From an uncultured Gemmiger sp. (GTDB lineage Bacteria > Bacillota > Clostridia > Oscillospirales > Ruminococcaceae), in NCBI GenBank assembly GCA_947629015.1, contig CANRCB010000016.1, positions 1 through 41,444 on the forward strand: DNA of 41,444 bases, written 5' to 3'. The notes beneath the pieces were generated by a model that saw only the letters and a list, made by a program, of their open reading frames with translations, made no database searches and was not told the origin of the DNA. The translations under genes were made by a program, and so were the position numbers. Numbering within the stretch: position 1 is the stretch's first letter; each line of letters starts with the position of its first letter. Positions 15,790 through 24,666 of this stretch are shown piece after piece.

Positions 15790-15857
15790 CAGCATCGCAC
15801 AAGCGGCGGTGCCGTTCTACCAAACTTGACGGACGGTACGTTTTTTGCCGTGAACGG
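15790..15857 (-). promoter_or_regulatory. Conserved upstream region B, twin of 14169-14236
   Basis: On the minus strand CCGTTCACG (15849-15857), G, CAAAAAA, CGTCAAG (15825-15831) and, after 26 bases, GCGATGCTG keep exactly the spacing of region A while the DNA between differs. TCCGTCAAG matches eight of nine LytTR half-site positions. It lies in the 146-bp gap between yukD and the first WXG100 gene, which contains no gene. Confidence 0.45.
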
Positions 15858-15862
15858 CAGCT

Positions 15863-16114
15863 TCAGACCAGCATCAGCCGCACGCCATCGTACACACCGG
15901 CCACGGCCAGCGGGTCATCCATATCCAAGATGCGGGCGTCGTCGAGGTGGCACAGCATGGGGCAGTCGCCGTCAAAGGTCAGGCCGGGCTGCGTTTCGGT
16001 CAGGATGCGGATCATCTCGGCCAAAACATCGCGCACGATGCCCGCCGCCGGCAGCTGAAAATCAAAGGTCCTGTTGATCGCGGGGACCGCGACCTCTACG
16101 ATCATCGTCTCCAT
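15863..16114 (-). CDS. yukD: YukD/EsaB-like ubiquitin-fold T7SS protein
   Basis: The 83-residue protein begins METMIVEVAVPAINRTFDF and ends VAGVYDGVRLMLV, the pattern of the small ubiquitin-like YukD/EsaB family, a cytosolic T7SS component. It includes the helix IVRDVLAEMIRIL and ends in a beta strand. A GG-rich site (AAAGGCGG) precedes the ATG. In other Firmicutes this gene lies near essC and WXG100 genes, as here. Confidence 0.82.
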   Translation of the reverse strand: METMIVEVAVPAINRTFDFQLPAAGIVRDVLAEMIRILTETQPGLTFDGDCPMLCHLDDARILDMDDPLAVAGVYDGVRLMLV

Positions 16115-16159
16115 GTTTTGTATCCGCCTTTCTTTGGGGTGCGCCGTGTGCGGCGCCGG

Positions 16160-16684
16160 TCACTGCGGGGCCTGCGGCTCAGGCGGCTGCTCCGCAAGGG
16201 TCTGCCGGAACAGCCGCGCCGCCATATCGCGCTGGGCGCCGACGGCATAGGTATAGGTATGCGCCTCGCCGGGGGTCTGCACAAAAAACGTGCGGTCCGG
16301 AGCCGGCGCGGGCAGCTGCGTAAGGGCCTGGGCCAGCGCCTCCTGCGGGGTCTGGAACGGGGTCACCACCCAGCGGCCGGCGTTGTACCGCAGCCAGAGG
16401 GTGGCAGGGGGTGTGTAAAACAGGCCGAAATAGCTTTTTTCCCCCCGGATGCACGCCCAATACCGCGCCGCCGCGAGGCTTTTGGCCAAAAAGGCGGCGA
16501 TGCTGTCCACGCCGGTCTGTACCCCGCCGCGGTGCAGCAGGCGGGCCTTTTCCAGCTCGTCCAGCCCCTGGGGGATCCACTCGGGGCGGCCGGGCCACAA
16601 CGGCACACCGCCGTACCCCAGCAGATGCATCAGCGCGGCCATCTGCGCCTCGCTGTATACGAACGATACCGCCTCAACCTGCAC
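16160..16684 (-). CDS. T7SS-locus protein of unknown family (EspG-like layout)
   Basis: I do not recognise this 174-residue soluble protein with confidence. It begins VEAVSFVYSEAQMAALMHLL, continues WIPQGLDELEKARLLHRGGV, then beta-rich YFGLFYTPPATLWLRYNAG. This helix, short L-x-x-L, beta-sheet order recalls EspG/ESX secretion-associated chaperones of Actinobacteria, but similarity is only structural impression. The start is GTG with a GGAGGGG site; it overlaps the end of the LytTR gene by 11 bases, so translation is coupled. Confidence 0.6.
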   Translation of the reverse strand: MQVEAVSFVYSEAQMAALMHLLGYGGVPLWPGRPEWIPQGLDELEKARLLHRGGVQTGVDSIAAFLAKSLAAARYWACIRGEKSYFGLFYTPPATLWLRYNAGRWVVTPFQTPQEALAQALTQLPAPAPDRTFFVQTPGEAHTYTYAVGAQRDMAARLFRQTLAEQPPEPQAPQ

Positions 16685-17423
16685 CGGGCAGCCCCTCCTT
16701 TTTCATCCGCTCCTTGAGCGGCGCCTTGCCGGAGCGGGACAGCGGCAGCCGCACGCCTCCGCGCAGGGTAAGCTCCATGGCGGAAAAATCCACGCTTTCC
16801 AGCCAGGCAAAATTGATCAGGTAGGAGCGGTGGCAGCGGAAAAACGCGGCGCCCAAAAGCTCCTGCACGTGGGCCAGCTTCTCGTACACCGTCAGGCACT
16901 GCTGCCCGGTCCAGATGTTCAGCTTTTTGTCCAGCGCCTCGATGTAGCTCACGCTGCTGACCGGGATGCGGTGCACGGCACCGCCATTGTGCAGCATCAA
17001 AAAATTTTCCGCCGGGGCCTGCGTGAGGGCGGCGTAATCGGCAAACACGCGGGCCATGATCCAGTCGAACTGCTGCTGGTCGGGCGGCGGCAGCACGAAC
17101 CCCGCCGGGTGCAGGCACGCCGCCGCTACGGCCGGCAGCTGGTCCAGGCGATCCATCCAATAGACGGTGTAGCTGTCGCGGTTTTGGGCGGTGGCATCGC
17201 GCTCCAGGCCCGTGGCGGTCTGTGCGGCCGGCCCGCCGCCCACCCCGGCGATCAGCAGCAGGATCCCCGGCGCGCCGCGGATGCTGCGCGCCGCCTGGTC
17301 GGCGGAATCGGTGTTGTTGAGGATGGTAAAGCGGTCGTTGGAGGTTTTCGCGTAGTTGTGCAGGAATTCCAAAATGCCGGAACGGGTCTGCGGGCTGCCG
17401 GCGTAGATCAGGATAGGAAGCAT
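16674..17423 (-). CDS. LytTR-type transcription regulator with degenerate receiver-like domain
   Basis: In the 249-residue protein, residues 148-240 are a LytTR DNA-binding domain: IPVSSVSYIEALDKKLNIW, FFRCHRSYLINFAWLESVD and the final LPLSRSGKAPLKERM. The N-terminal 130 residues occupy the place of a receiver but have no acidic pair after the first strand, and where the phospho-accepting Asp should be there is GILLLIAGVGGG. No histidine kinase is near. It sits inside the T7SS operon, 15 bp after essC, and may control the WXG100 genes downstream. Confidence 0.85.
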   Translation of the reverse strand: MLPILIYAGSPQTRSGILEFLHNYAKTSNDRFTILNNTDSADQAARSIRGAPGILLLIAGVGGGPAAQTATGLERDATAQNRDSYTVYWMDRLDQLPAVAAACLHPAGFVLPPPDQQQFDWIMARVFADYAALTQAPAENFLMLHNGGAVHRIPVSSVSYIEALDKKLNIWTGQQCLTVYEKLAHVQELLGAAFFRCHRSYLINFAWLESVDFSAMELTLRGGVRLPLSRSGKAPLKERMKKEGLPGAG

Positions 17424-17438
17424 CCGTCAAGCTCCTGT

Positions 17439-20400
17439 TCACAGCGATTTTGGCACAACGATGCGCGTCACGGTGCCGTTGTTGATATGGTACGCCTCCC
17501 CGCGCGGCAGGGCGGCATTCTTCCGCGCATACGGCATCGACACGTTCCAGGGGTCGCACTCATTTAGCCGGCCGCCCAGGGCGACGCCCCTCTGCTGCCG
17601 CGCCAGCGACACCAGCGGCTCCATCATGCGCACCTGCGCGTAAGAATTGTGGGAGAGCGACGCATACAGATAAATGCCGAACCCGGCCGCCTTTTTGGCC
17701 ACCTCCGCGAAAAGGTTGTTGGCAACGTCGGGGTTGCGGGTGATAAAGTTCTCCAGATCGTCGATGAGGATCACGACCGGCTCCCACGCGCGGATCAGCT
17801 TGTCCAGCTCCGCGCCGCCCTTGGCCTGGGCGGCCTTGCGCGCCTGGGCGCGGCTGCGTATCTCGGTGTTCAGCCAGGCCACATAGGCCTCCCAATCGGG
17901 GGTCTTGAGCGTATAGCGGGCCAAGCCCTTGTCCGCGCAGAATCCGCTCCACTCCTCGTTCGCCACAACGCAGATGTTGGCGCCGCGCTGCTGCCACAGC
18001 CCCGCCAGCAGCTGCAAAAGATTGGTCTTGCCGCCCTGCCGGGCGCCGCAGATCAGCAGCGTATAGCTGTCCGCCAGGGAAAGTGCCTCCGGCAGGCCGG
18101 TGGCGGCATCGTAGGCGAAGCCAAAGGCCATCGGGTCGGCCGCGATCTGCCGGTAGGCCTCGTTTTCGGCAAGGTCGCAAAGGGTCGGGTTTTCGGGGAT
18201 GCGCGGGATGCCCTTCGGGCGCACGCCGCTCCAGCATTTGTCCATAGCGGCGGCGATCTGCGCCAGCTCGCGGGCGCGCTCCACGTCGGAGAGGCTGCTG
18301 CCCGCCAGGGCGATCTGGATCTCAAACAGCTGCTCGTCCACCTGGGCCAGGCCGCGGCCGGGCAAGGCGGCGATATCCGGCATTTCCGGCGGCATACGCA
18401 TACCCACGATCTCGGTGTAATCGGTGCGGTCGTTGATCTGCAGGCCGATGCCCTTGAAGCAGTCCCGTATCTTGTAGGGGATCTCGCCGGTCTTCATGGC
18501 GGAGGCCACGAAATAGATCCCGCGGGCGCTGGCTTCCCGGACCAGATCCATGACCCGCTGGGCGTCCTCCTCCGACAATGCCTCGGTGAGCTGGGCATAG
18601 CGGTCGACAAAAACGATCACGGCGGGGACGGGCGCCTTGCCGCCCAGATTGCGCGAGCGGTTGTATTCCAGAAAGCTGTCGGTCGACGCCCGGGCAAAGG
18701 CCTCCTTGCGGGCGCGGTCCTCGTTCTCCAGCAGGCGCAGCAGGCGGCGCAGCTCGTCCGTTTCGCCGGCGTACACGATCTCGCCCACATGGGGCAGCCC
18801 GGCCACGGAGCCCAGCGTGCGGCTGGACAGGCTGAGCACATACATTTGCAGCACCGCCGGGCTGTACCGCAGCGCGAAGGACAGGATCAAGGTCTGCATC
18901 AGGGTGGTCTTGCCCGTCGACGCCATGCCCACGACCATGTGGTTGCGGTTGTTCATCAGATCCAGCCACACCGGGAAATGGCGCTGGTGCAGCACATCGT
19001 CCCCCAGGGCGTAGACCGTCTTGAGCTCCTCGCCGGTGGCGGGCCCGTCCCAGAAGGCCTTCCCGCCCGCGGAGGAAAGGGGTGCGTCCCGCAGGAAAAC
19101 GGCGGGGGGCAGCTCCTCCATCCACAGGCTGGCGGCCGGGGCAAGCCCGTGCTCCCGCATGACCTGGCCGATGCGGCCCATCACGGCGTCCATCTGGGTG
19201 GCCTGGCGGGCGTGCTCCGCCGCATTGCGTGACTGCCGCACCGACACGATGCGCCCGGCGTTGTCCAAAAGATGCGGCATTTCCACCTCGGACGGCTCGT
19301 CGGGATTGTAGGCCATGCCGCTGTAGCTGGTCTGGGCCTGCTCAAAGATCTCGTCGTTGCCGACCTGGATGTAACAGCGCCCTTTGTTTTTGATATACGC
19401 GGCATCGGGGCGGCGCAGCATCTCCATGGAATCTCCGCGGCTCTGCACGCGCAGGCAGATGCGGAAATTGGAGTTGGCCCAGATCTCGTCCGAGACGGAA
19501 TTGGACGGTTTTTGGGTGGACAGGATCAGGTGTACGCCCAGGGAGCGCCCCACGCGGGAGGCGCTGATCAACTCCTGCATAAAGTCGGGGCGGTCGTTTT
19601 TCAGCTCCGCAAATTCGTCCACGATGATGATCAGATGCGCCAGGCGTTCCTCGGCGGGGTCATCGTAGTAGAAACGGATGTAGTCGTCGATGTTGGAGAC
19701 GCCCACCTTGTGGAACAGCTCCTCTCGGCGGTGGATCTCGCCGTGGATGGAGGCCAGGGCGCGGGCGATGGTGTTGCCGGTCTGCAGGTTGTCGATGATG
19801 CCGGTCACATGGGGCAGATGGCGGAAGGCATCGGCCATGCCGCCGCCCTTATAGTCGATCAGGATGAAGCGCACCTGGTCCGGGTGGTAGTTGACGGCCA
19901 GCGAAAGGATGTAGGTCTGCAGCATGACGGATTTGCCGGATCCGGTCGTGCCGGCGATGAGGCCGTGCGGGCCGTGGCATTTGTCCGAGATGTCCAGCAC
20001 AAAGGGCTGGGAGCCGGCGCGCAGGCCCACTGTGGAGCGGATGCCGTCGTAGACGTAATTTTCATTCCAGAAGCGCCAGATGTCCAGATCCTCCACCCGC
20101 TTGACGCCGTAGATGTCCAAAAACGAGACCATGGTGGGGATGGCCGCGCTTTCCGTGGCGTCCCGCACGCGCAGCGGCGCCACCATGTGGGCGAAGGATT
20201 CCAGCACGGCCTGGCCCGGGCATTCGAACTTCACGTTGCTGCCGTCGCCGTCAGCGTAGTACAGCGCGCCGTCGGGGGTGGTGGTATCCAGGATGATGTT
20301 GCACTCCTTGGGCAGCACCTCCATGCCGGACGCCAGCAGGATGAGCGTCATGCCGCAGGCGCGGGACATCATATGCCGGAACAGCGGCTTGTTCTCCAGC

Positions 20401-22055
20401 AGCTCCGGCCGGGTGCAGAAAACCACATAATGCGGCAGCGGAAGGCTTTCCCCCTCGGCCTTGCCATCCTCACTCTGTGCCTCCTCGTTGCGCATGAGCA
20501 GGACATCGTCCAGATGGGTCAGTACCTCCTGGACGGCGTTTGGCTCCGACACGACCATACGCAGCTGCCGGTCCTCGGAGGCAAACACGTGCGGTAGCCA
20601 GCGCGCCCACTGCCAGCGGGACTGGTCGCCCTCGCCGTTGATGACGGCGATGCGCACGTCATGGTAGCTGTGCAGGGCAGCCAGCTGGAGCAGGATGCTT
20701 TGGGCGACCTGGGTGGCCGTCTCGCTGCCCAGGATGCCGATGATGGTCTCCTGCCGCAGGGAAATGGTGAGCGGGGCGTTGCGGATCTTGCTGTAGGTAT
20801 CCAACAGGCGGCTGGGCTCGTCCCGCAGCGGGTCATCGATGGCGGATAGCTTGACCTCGTCGATCACGATGGGGTTGGGGATGCTCACATCGCCCAGCCC
20901 CAGGCGCACGGCCATGAAATCGGCATGCTGGGGCATACGCTCCCACAGGCGCCATGTCTTGCTCTGCGGCAGCGCGGCGCACGCCTCGACATCCAGGAAA
21001 TTTTCCATCAGGCGGTTGTATTCCTGCGTGCAGACCCCTTGCAGGTAGCGCTCCGCCTGGCTGATGTACAGCGCGTATTTGGCCACACGGGCTTCCTCCG
21101 TCTCCCGGGCCTGCTTTTGGCGGTAGCGGTTGTTCATCAGCCCCCAGAAGACGGCCAGGGCCGAGGCCGTGCCGACCATGGCCAGCCCGGCCCCCATCAT
21201 GCCCCGCTGCGCGCTGGCGGCCGAGCCCACCAGCATCGGCAGGACCATGGTGAACGAAGGCCCGATGGTCAGCCACAGCGGCATGGTGCGCTGCTCCTGC
21301 TTGTCCAGTGGGGATTCGATGCGCAGCTCGCCGTTGTCCGGCTTTTGCAGGAACCGGGGCGAACGGTGGTGCTGGATCTGTACCGACGGCAGAAGGCCGC
21401 CGCGGGCCGCACCGGCGGGGGGCGGCGCCTCCTTCCGGGGCAGGTCGATGTGGTCAAAGGCGCTCATGCGGTCTATCGCGATGCAGCGGCCGAGGTAGAT
21501 GAACTTTATGCCGGCGTTCAGCGTGAGGATATCGCCGAAATTCAGCTGCGCGGCGTTGGAGGCCAGCAGCAGGCCGTTGAGGTAGCTGCCGTTGGAGCTG
21601 TGGTCGGTGTAGACGCAGGTGCCGTCCTCACGCACCGCAAAGGAGCCCTGGTGGTTGGACACCACCCCGACGTGCGGAGCGATCTGCAAGGTACAGCCGC
21701 CGGCGCGGCCCATCGTGACCGTCTTGCCCGCCGGCAGGATGAATTTTTTGAAACAGGTATCGGCTTCCTCGCATTCGGCAAAGGCAATGCCCAGCCGGAA
21801 CCGCCCGTTCGCCATCAGGTAGTGGCTGTTGCTGAAGACCGGCATCTCGCCGCTGTTGGCCGGGTCGTGCACCCAATGGAACCTGTCCCCCAGGGAGACA
21901 TAGCATTGCCCGTCCAGTGCGCGGATGGTCAGGGAATAGTCCCGATCCCAGCCGCTTTCCGCCTGGTAGATGACGATGCTTTTGGACCATTTTGGGGTGG
22001 ACGGCAGATACATATCCTTGAAACGGTTTTCAAAAAATAGCCATGTATAGTACAA
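17439..22055 (-). CDS. essC: EssC/YukB-type T7SS ATPase with FHA and FtsK/SpoIIIE domains
   Basis: This is the motor of the secretion system, 1538 residues long like known EssC proteins. An FHA domain lies at about 100-195 (MGRAGGCTLQIAP, HSSNGSYLNG), two membrane helices at 255-305, then three FtsK-like ATPase domains. Walker A motifs are GTTGSGKS (about 697), GMASTGKT (1045) and GARQGGKT (1340). Walker B is intact in the first (IIIVDEFAEL) but lacks the Glu in the second (VFVDRYAQL). The start is TTG at 22055, seven bases after GGAGGGG; the later ATG at 22013 has its site too close. Confidence 0.97.
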   Translation of the reverse strand: MYYTWLFFENRFKDMYLPSTPKWSKSIVIYQAESGWDRDYSLTIRALDGQCYVSLGDRFHWVHDPANSGEMPVFSNSHYLMANGRFRLGIAFAECEEADTCFKKFILPAGKTVTMGRAGGCTLQIAPHVGVVSNHQGSFAVREDGTCVYTDHSSNGSYLNGLLLASNAAQLNFGDILTLNAGIKFIYLGRCIAIDRMSAFDHIDLPRKEAPPPAGAARGGLLPSVQIQHHRSPRFLQKPDNGELRIESPLDKQEQRTMPLWLTIGPSFTMVLPMLVGSAASAQRGMMGAGLAMVGTASALAVFWGLMNNRYRQKQARETEEARVAKYALYISQAERYLQGVCTQEYNRLMENFLDVEACAALPQSKTWRLWERMPQHADFMAVRLGLGDVSIPNPIVIDEVKLSAIDDPLRDEPSRLLDTYSKIRNAPLTISLRQETIIGILGSETATQVAQSILLQLAALHSYHDVRIAVINGEGDQSRWQWARWLPHVFASEDRQLRMVVSEPNAVQEVLTHLDDVLLMRNEEAQSEDGKAEGESLPLPHYVVFCTRPELLENKPLFRHMMSRACGMTLILLASGMEVLPKECNIILDTTTPDGALYYADGDGSNVKFECPGQAVLESFAHMVAPLRVRDATESAAIPTMVSFLDIYGVKRVEDLDIWRFWNENYVYDGIRSTVGLRAGSQPFVLDISDKCHGPHGLIAGTTGSGKSVMLQTYILSLAVNYHPDQVRFILIDYKGGGMADAFRHLPHVTGIIDNLQTGNTIARALASIHGEIHRREELFHKVGVSNIDDYIRFYYDDPAEERLAHLIIIVDEFAELKNDRPDFMQELISASRVGRSLGVHLILSTQKPSNSVSDEIWANSNFRICLRVQSRGDSMEMLRRPDAAYIKNKGRCYIQVGNDEIFEQAQTSYSGMAYNPDEPSEVEMPHLLDNAGRIVSVRQSRNAAEHARQATQMDAVMGRIGQVMREHGLAPAASLWMEELPPAVFLRDAPLSSAGGKAFWDGPATGEELKTVYALGDDVLHQRHFPVWLDLMNNRNHMVVGMASTGKTTLMQTLILSFALRYSPAVLQMYVLSLSSRTLGSVAGLPHVGEIVYAGETDELRRLLRLLENEDRARKEAFARASTDSFLEYNRSRNLGGKAPVPAVIVFVDRYAQLTEALSEEDAQRVMDLVREASARGIYFVASAMKTGEIPYKIRDCFKGIGLQINDRTDYTEIVGMRMPPEMPDIAALPGRGLAQVDEQLFEIQIALAGSSLSDVERARELAQIAAAMDKCWSGVRPKGIPRIPENPTLCDLAENEAYRQIAADPMAFGFAYDAATGLPEALSLADSYTLLICGARQGGKTNLLQLLAGLWQQRGANICVVANEEWSGFCADKGLARYTLKTPDWEAYVAWLNTEIRSRAQARKAAQAKGGAELDKLIRAWEPVVILIDDLENFITRNPDVANNLFAEVAKKAAGFGIYLYASLSHNSYAQVRMMEPLVSLARQQRGVALGGRLNECDPWNVSMPYARKNAALPRGEAYHINNGTVTRIVVPKSL

Positions 22056-22105
22056 AATCGTCCCCCTCCCGGCCCGGTGCCCCCGGTATGCGGTTCATGC
22101 GGAAA

Positions 22106-22648
22106 TCAAATATAAATTTGGTGTGCGCCGATGGAGATGCAGTCGCCGGGGTTGACCCGGCATTGCGATTTGTGCACCATACGGCCGTTGACGCGGGTAC
22201 CGTTGGTGGAATGGTCCCGCAGCATCAGCACCGCCCCCCGGTAATACAGCGAGCAGTGCTGTGCCGAGACGAGCGTATCGCGCGGGTCCAGCTGGACGTT
22301 GCAGCCCTGGCGCCCGATGGTGATGCCGGGGTCACATTTGCAGCGCACATTCTGCACCTGGCCGCCGTAATAGATCTGCATATCCAGCCAGTGCTCCGTG
22401 GCGGAGAGCCGCTCCGCCGCCAGCAGGCCGGAGGTGATGGGCAGCGTGCCCTTGCGCCAGTATTTCGGCACGGCCAGCGGCACCGGTTGGGCGGGCGGCC
22501 CGGCCCGGCGCAAAAGGAGGAAGTGCACACAGAGCACCACAGCCGCCGCCAGCACAACGCCCCCCAGGATCCAAACGGCATACACCGGCACCTCCAGGCC
22601 AAACAGGTCCAGATCCTTTGTCATATATGCGATAAAGCCTTCGCCCAT
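22106..22648 (-). CDS. FHA-domain membrane protein
   Basis: The 180-residue protein has one membrane helix (about residues 19-44, VYAVWILGGVVLAAAVVLCV) and a C-terminal cytosolic FHA domain: ITIGRQGCNVQL, SAQHCSLYY, LRDHSTNGTRVNG, GDCISIG. It should bind phosphothreonine and may dock to EssC or to phosphorylated partners. I chose the ATG at 22648 with GGAGGGG six bases upstream; a TTG six codons earlier overlaps that site. It directly precedes essC, 50 bp away. Confidence 0.88.
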   Translation of the reverse strand: MGEGFIAYMTKDLDLFGLEVPVYAVWILGGVVLAAAVVLCVHFLLLRRAGPPAQPVPLAVPKYWRKGTLPITSGLLAAERLSATEHWLDMQIYYGGQVQNVRCKCDPGITIGRQGCNVQLDPRDTLVSAQHCSLYYRGAVLMLRDHSTNGTRVNGRMVHKSQCRVNPGDCISIGAHQIYI

Positions 22649-22669
22649 GGGTGCCCCCTCCGGCAAAAC

Positions 22670-22689
22670 GGCGCGGCCCGGGCCGCGCC
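22670..22689 (-). terminator. Palindrome between two T7SS-locus genes, possible attenuator
   Basis: GGCGCGGCCCGGGCCGCGCC is a perfect 20-base palindrome followed on the minus strand by GTTTTGCC. It lies 25 bp after the stop of the 508-residue gene and 21 bp before the FHA gene, so it may reduce read-through or protect the upstream message. Confidence 0.45.
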
Positions 22690-22714
22690 GCCCTGTTTTG
22701 CGTTTTGCGCCGTT

Positions 22715-24241
22715 TTACCCGTGGTTGGTCACGGAAAGCGTGCCGTGGTCAATGGTGCATACATACCATGTGTTGTTGAGGCCGGCCGGTATCTCCACGG
22801 TGTGCGGCACGCTCTCGCCCGGCAGGTAGATCTTGACCGTGGCACCGGAGGAGGACATATCGCCGGTCTGCTGATAATCCTCGACCGAGAAGCGGTACAC
22901 GCCGTTCAGATCATAGATGGTCGTCGTCTCGGGCCCGTAGCCGTCGCGGTCATCCACATCCAGCTCGGCCAGGCGCTGCCCGTTCCGGCTGGCGGTTTTG
23001 GACATGAAGTTGACATGAACGGACGTACCGTCATCCAGCGTGCCGTCCAGGTAGCTGTCAAGATCCGCCGGGTAGCCGCCCCATTCCAGCACGATGCGCA
23101 TCTGCCCCTCGGCGAGGAGCGGCGAGATGACCAGATCGTTCAGGGTGCCGCCGGCCGCGCTGACGTATATCTCAAACGTCTCGGTGGTATAGCCGCTGCA
23201 AACCACCTCGGCGGTGTAGGGGCCGGGGTCAAGCGCCACCGTATAATGCCCGAACCCGTCGGTGGTGGTGGCCACCAGCGGCTCGCCACTGGTCAGGCTG
23301 CCGCTGCGCACGCGCACCTCGGCCCGGGCAACGCCGCTGCCGGTGGTGGCGCTGACCACGCGCCCGCTCACCTCCGGGGCATCCGAGACCGCCTGGGCGT
23401 CACGGTGCGGCACCGGCTCCAGGCAGTGGGGGCCGTCCATCTGGATGCTGCCGTCCGCGTCCGCCGTCACAGTGACTACGCAGCTTCCGGCGGTAAAGGT
23501 GACTGTCTGGGTGCCGTCGCCGTTGTCTTCCCGGGTGAAGTCCAGCGGGTTTTGCGCGCGCAGCATCTCCACGGTGACCTGCCGCGCCCCGCCAAACAGC
23601 TGGGCCAGGTCATCCAGGCGGACCTCGGCGGGGTAGTTGTCCGCGGCGGGCTGCCCGCCCACATGGTCGAGCGTGCCGGCGTCATCGTCGCGGAAGACAA
23701 GATCCGCCGCCAGGCCGGCCACACGCACCAGGCAGGTCCCGCCATCGGTCATCTGCGTGCTTTCGATGCCGTTGCGCAGGCGGTAATCGTTATAGCTGCT
23801 GCTGCCGATGAGCGAGAGCAGGCCGGTGTTCAGCGCAAAGTCCCCGGCCGCCTTGCCGGTTTCGCCGGGCGCCGTGCCAAGGGCATCGGTGGGGGTGGAG
23901 CCGGTCATTGTTTCCAGCATCAGCGTCAGGCGGGCGCTGCCGGTGCGGTCGATGCCGGTGCGCAGCACCGCTTCGGCCAGGGTATTACTGCCGTGGCTCT
24001 GGTACACACGCACCAGGCCGATATAGCCCTCCGCCGCTTCCGGGTCAAGGCTGATGGCCCGCTGGTACGCCAAAACGGCGTTGGCGTAATCATCCTCGGC
24101 AAGGTATTTTTCGCCCAGCGCCAGGCAGCGGCCGTAGCTTTGGTAGCTGCCCGTGTACCAGGCCGCGAACACGCCGCCCCCCGCGATGAGGATGGCCGCC
24201 GCCAGCAGGATGAACAAGACCCTTTTTCGTGTTTTTGTCAT
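22715..24241 (-). CDS. Membrane-anchored TPR protein with carboxypeptidase-regulatory-like and C-terminal beta domains
   Basis: In the 508-residue protein, a signal-anchor helix lies at residues 8-28 and a TPR at 35-105 (DDYANAVLAYQRAISLDPEA). After a middle domain, residues 290-370 form a carboxypeptidase-regulatory-like fold (VSGRVVSATTGSGVARAEV, DGFGHYTVALDPGPY), and the end has VLEWGGYPADLDSYL, as in DUF2135/YfaP-type domains. Most of the protein should be outside the cell. It probably scaffolds the envelope part of the system; no enzymatic residues are seen. The ATG is 25 bp after the zinc-ribbon gene. Confidence 0.75.
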   Translation of the reverse strand: MTKTRKRVLFILLAAAILIAGGGVFAAWYTGSYQSYGRCLALGEKYLAEDDYANAVLAYQRAISLDPEAAEGYIGLVRVYQSHGSNTLAEAVLRTGIDRTGSARLTLMLETMTGSTPTDALGTAPGETGKAAGDFALNTGLLSLIGSSSYNDYRLRNGIESTQMTDGGTCLVRVAGLAADLVFRDDDAGTLDHVGGQPAADNYPAEVRLDDLAQLFGGARQVTVEMLRAQNPLDFTREDNGDGTQTVTFTAGSCVVTVTADADGSIQMDGPHCLEPVPHRDAQAVSDAPEVSGRVVSATTGSGVARAEVRVRSGSLTSGEPLVATTTDGFGHYTVALDPGPYTAEVVCSGYTTETFEIYVSAAGGTLNDLVISPLLAEGQMRIVLEWGGYPADLDSYLDGTLDDGTSVHVNFMSKTASRNGQRLAELDVDDRDGYGPETTTIYDLNGVYRFSVEDYQQTGDMSSSGATVKIYLPGESVPHTVEIPAGLNNTWYVCTIDHGTLSVTNHG

Positions 24242-24266
24242 AAAAAACTCCCCCTTTTCCGTCCCG

Positions 24267-24524
24267 TCACCCCATGGCCAGGACGATCAGCTGCAGCAGC
24301 TCGATGACAAAGATGCCCCCCAGCAGGACGGCGCAGAGCAAGCTCCAGACATCGATGTTGCTGATATGGCGGCTTGTCCGCTGGCTGCTACGGTCCATAC
24401 GGTAGACCGTCGTCTGCTGCGGCTCCCGGACAGGGGTGGTGCGGGTCGGGTTGTATACGCGGCTGCCGCAGTAGGGGCATACCTCCAGCGTTCCGATCTC
24501 ACACCGGCATTTTGGGCAGCGCAA
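24267..24524 (-). CDS. Small zinc-ribbon membrane protein
   Basis: The 85-residue protein begins MRCPKCRCEIG with a second Cys pair in CPYCGSRVY, a zinc ribbon, then a linker and a C-terminal membrane helix (VWSLLCAVLLGGIFVIELLQ). The start is TTG at 24524, immediately after the TGA of the 40-residue gene and six bases after GGAGGGG, so the two are translationally coupled. Function is unknown. Zinc-ribbon heads recur in the first two genes of the locus. Confidence 0.85.
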   Translation of the reverse strand: MRCPKCRCEIGTLEVCPYCGSRVYNPTRTTPVREPQQTTVYRMDRSSQRTSRHISNIDVWSLLCAVLLGGIFVIELLQLIVLAMG

Positions 24525-24647
24525 TCAGAGCCCCTCCTTTCGCCATTCCCGGATCCAGCGCAGCAGCAGGATCTGGGTCACCAGCAAAAAACCGGCGCCC
24601 GCCGCCAGCAGGCATCCGCCCACGATAAACCATGTACGGGGTTCCAT
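24525..24647 (-). CDS. 40-residue membrane protein
   Basis: The frame reads MEPRTWFIVGGCLLAAGAGF, then a hydrophobic LLVTQILLLRW and a charged tail IREWRKEGL. It is a single-helix protein with the positive end inside. The ATG has GGAGG seven bases upstream, its stop abuts the next start, and it lies 19 bp after the kinase-like gene. These signals show it is a real small gene. Function is unknown. Confidence 0.75.
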   Translation of the reverse strand: MEPRTWFIVGGCLLAAGAGFLLVTQILLLRWIREWRKEGL

Positions 24648-24666
24648 CCTTCCACCTCCGGGCTCC

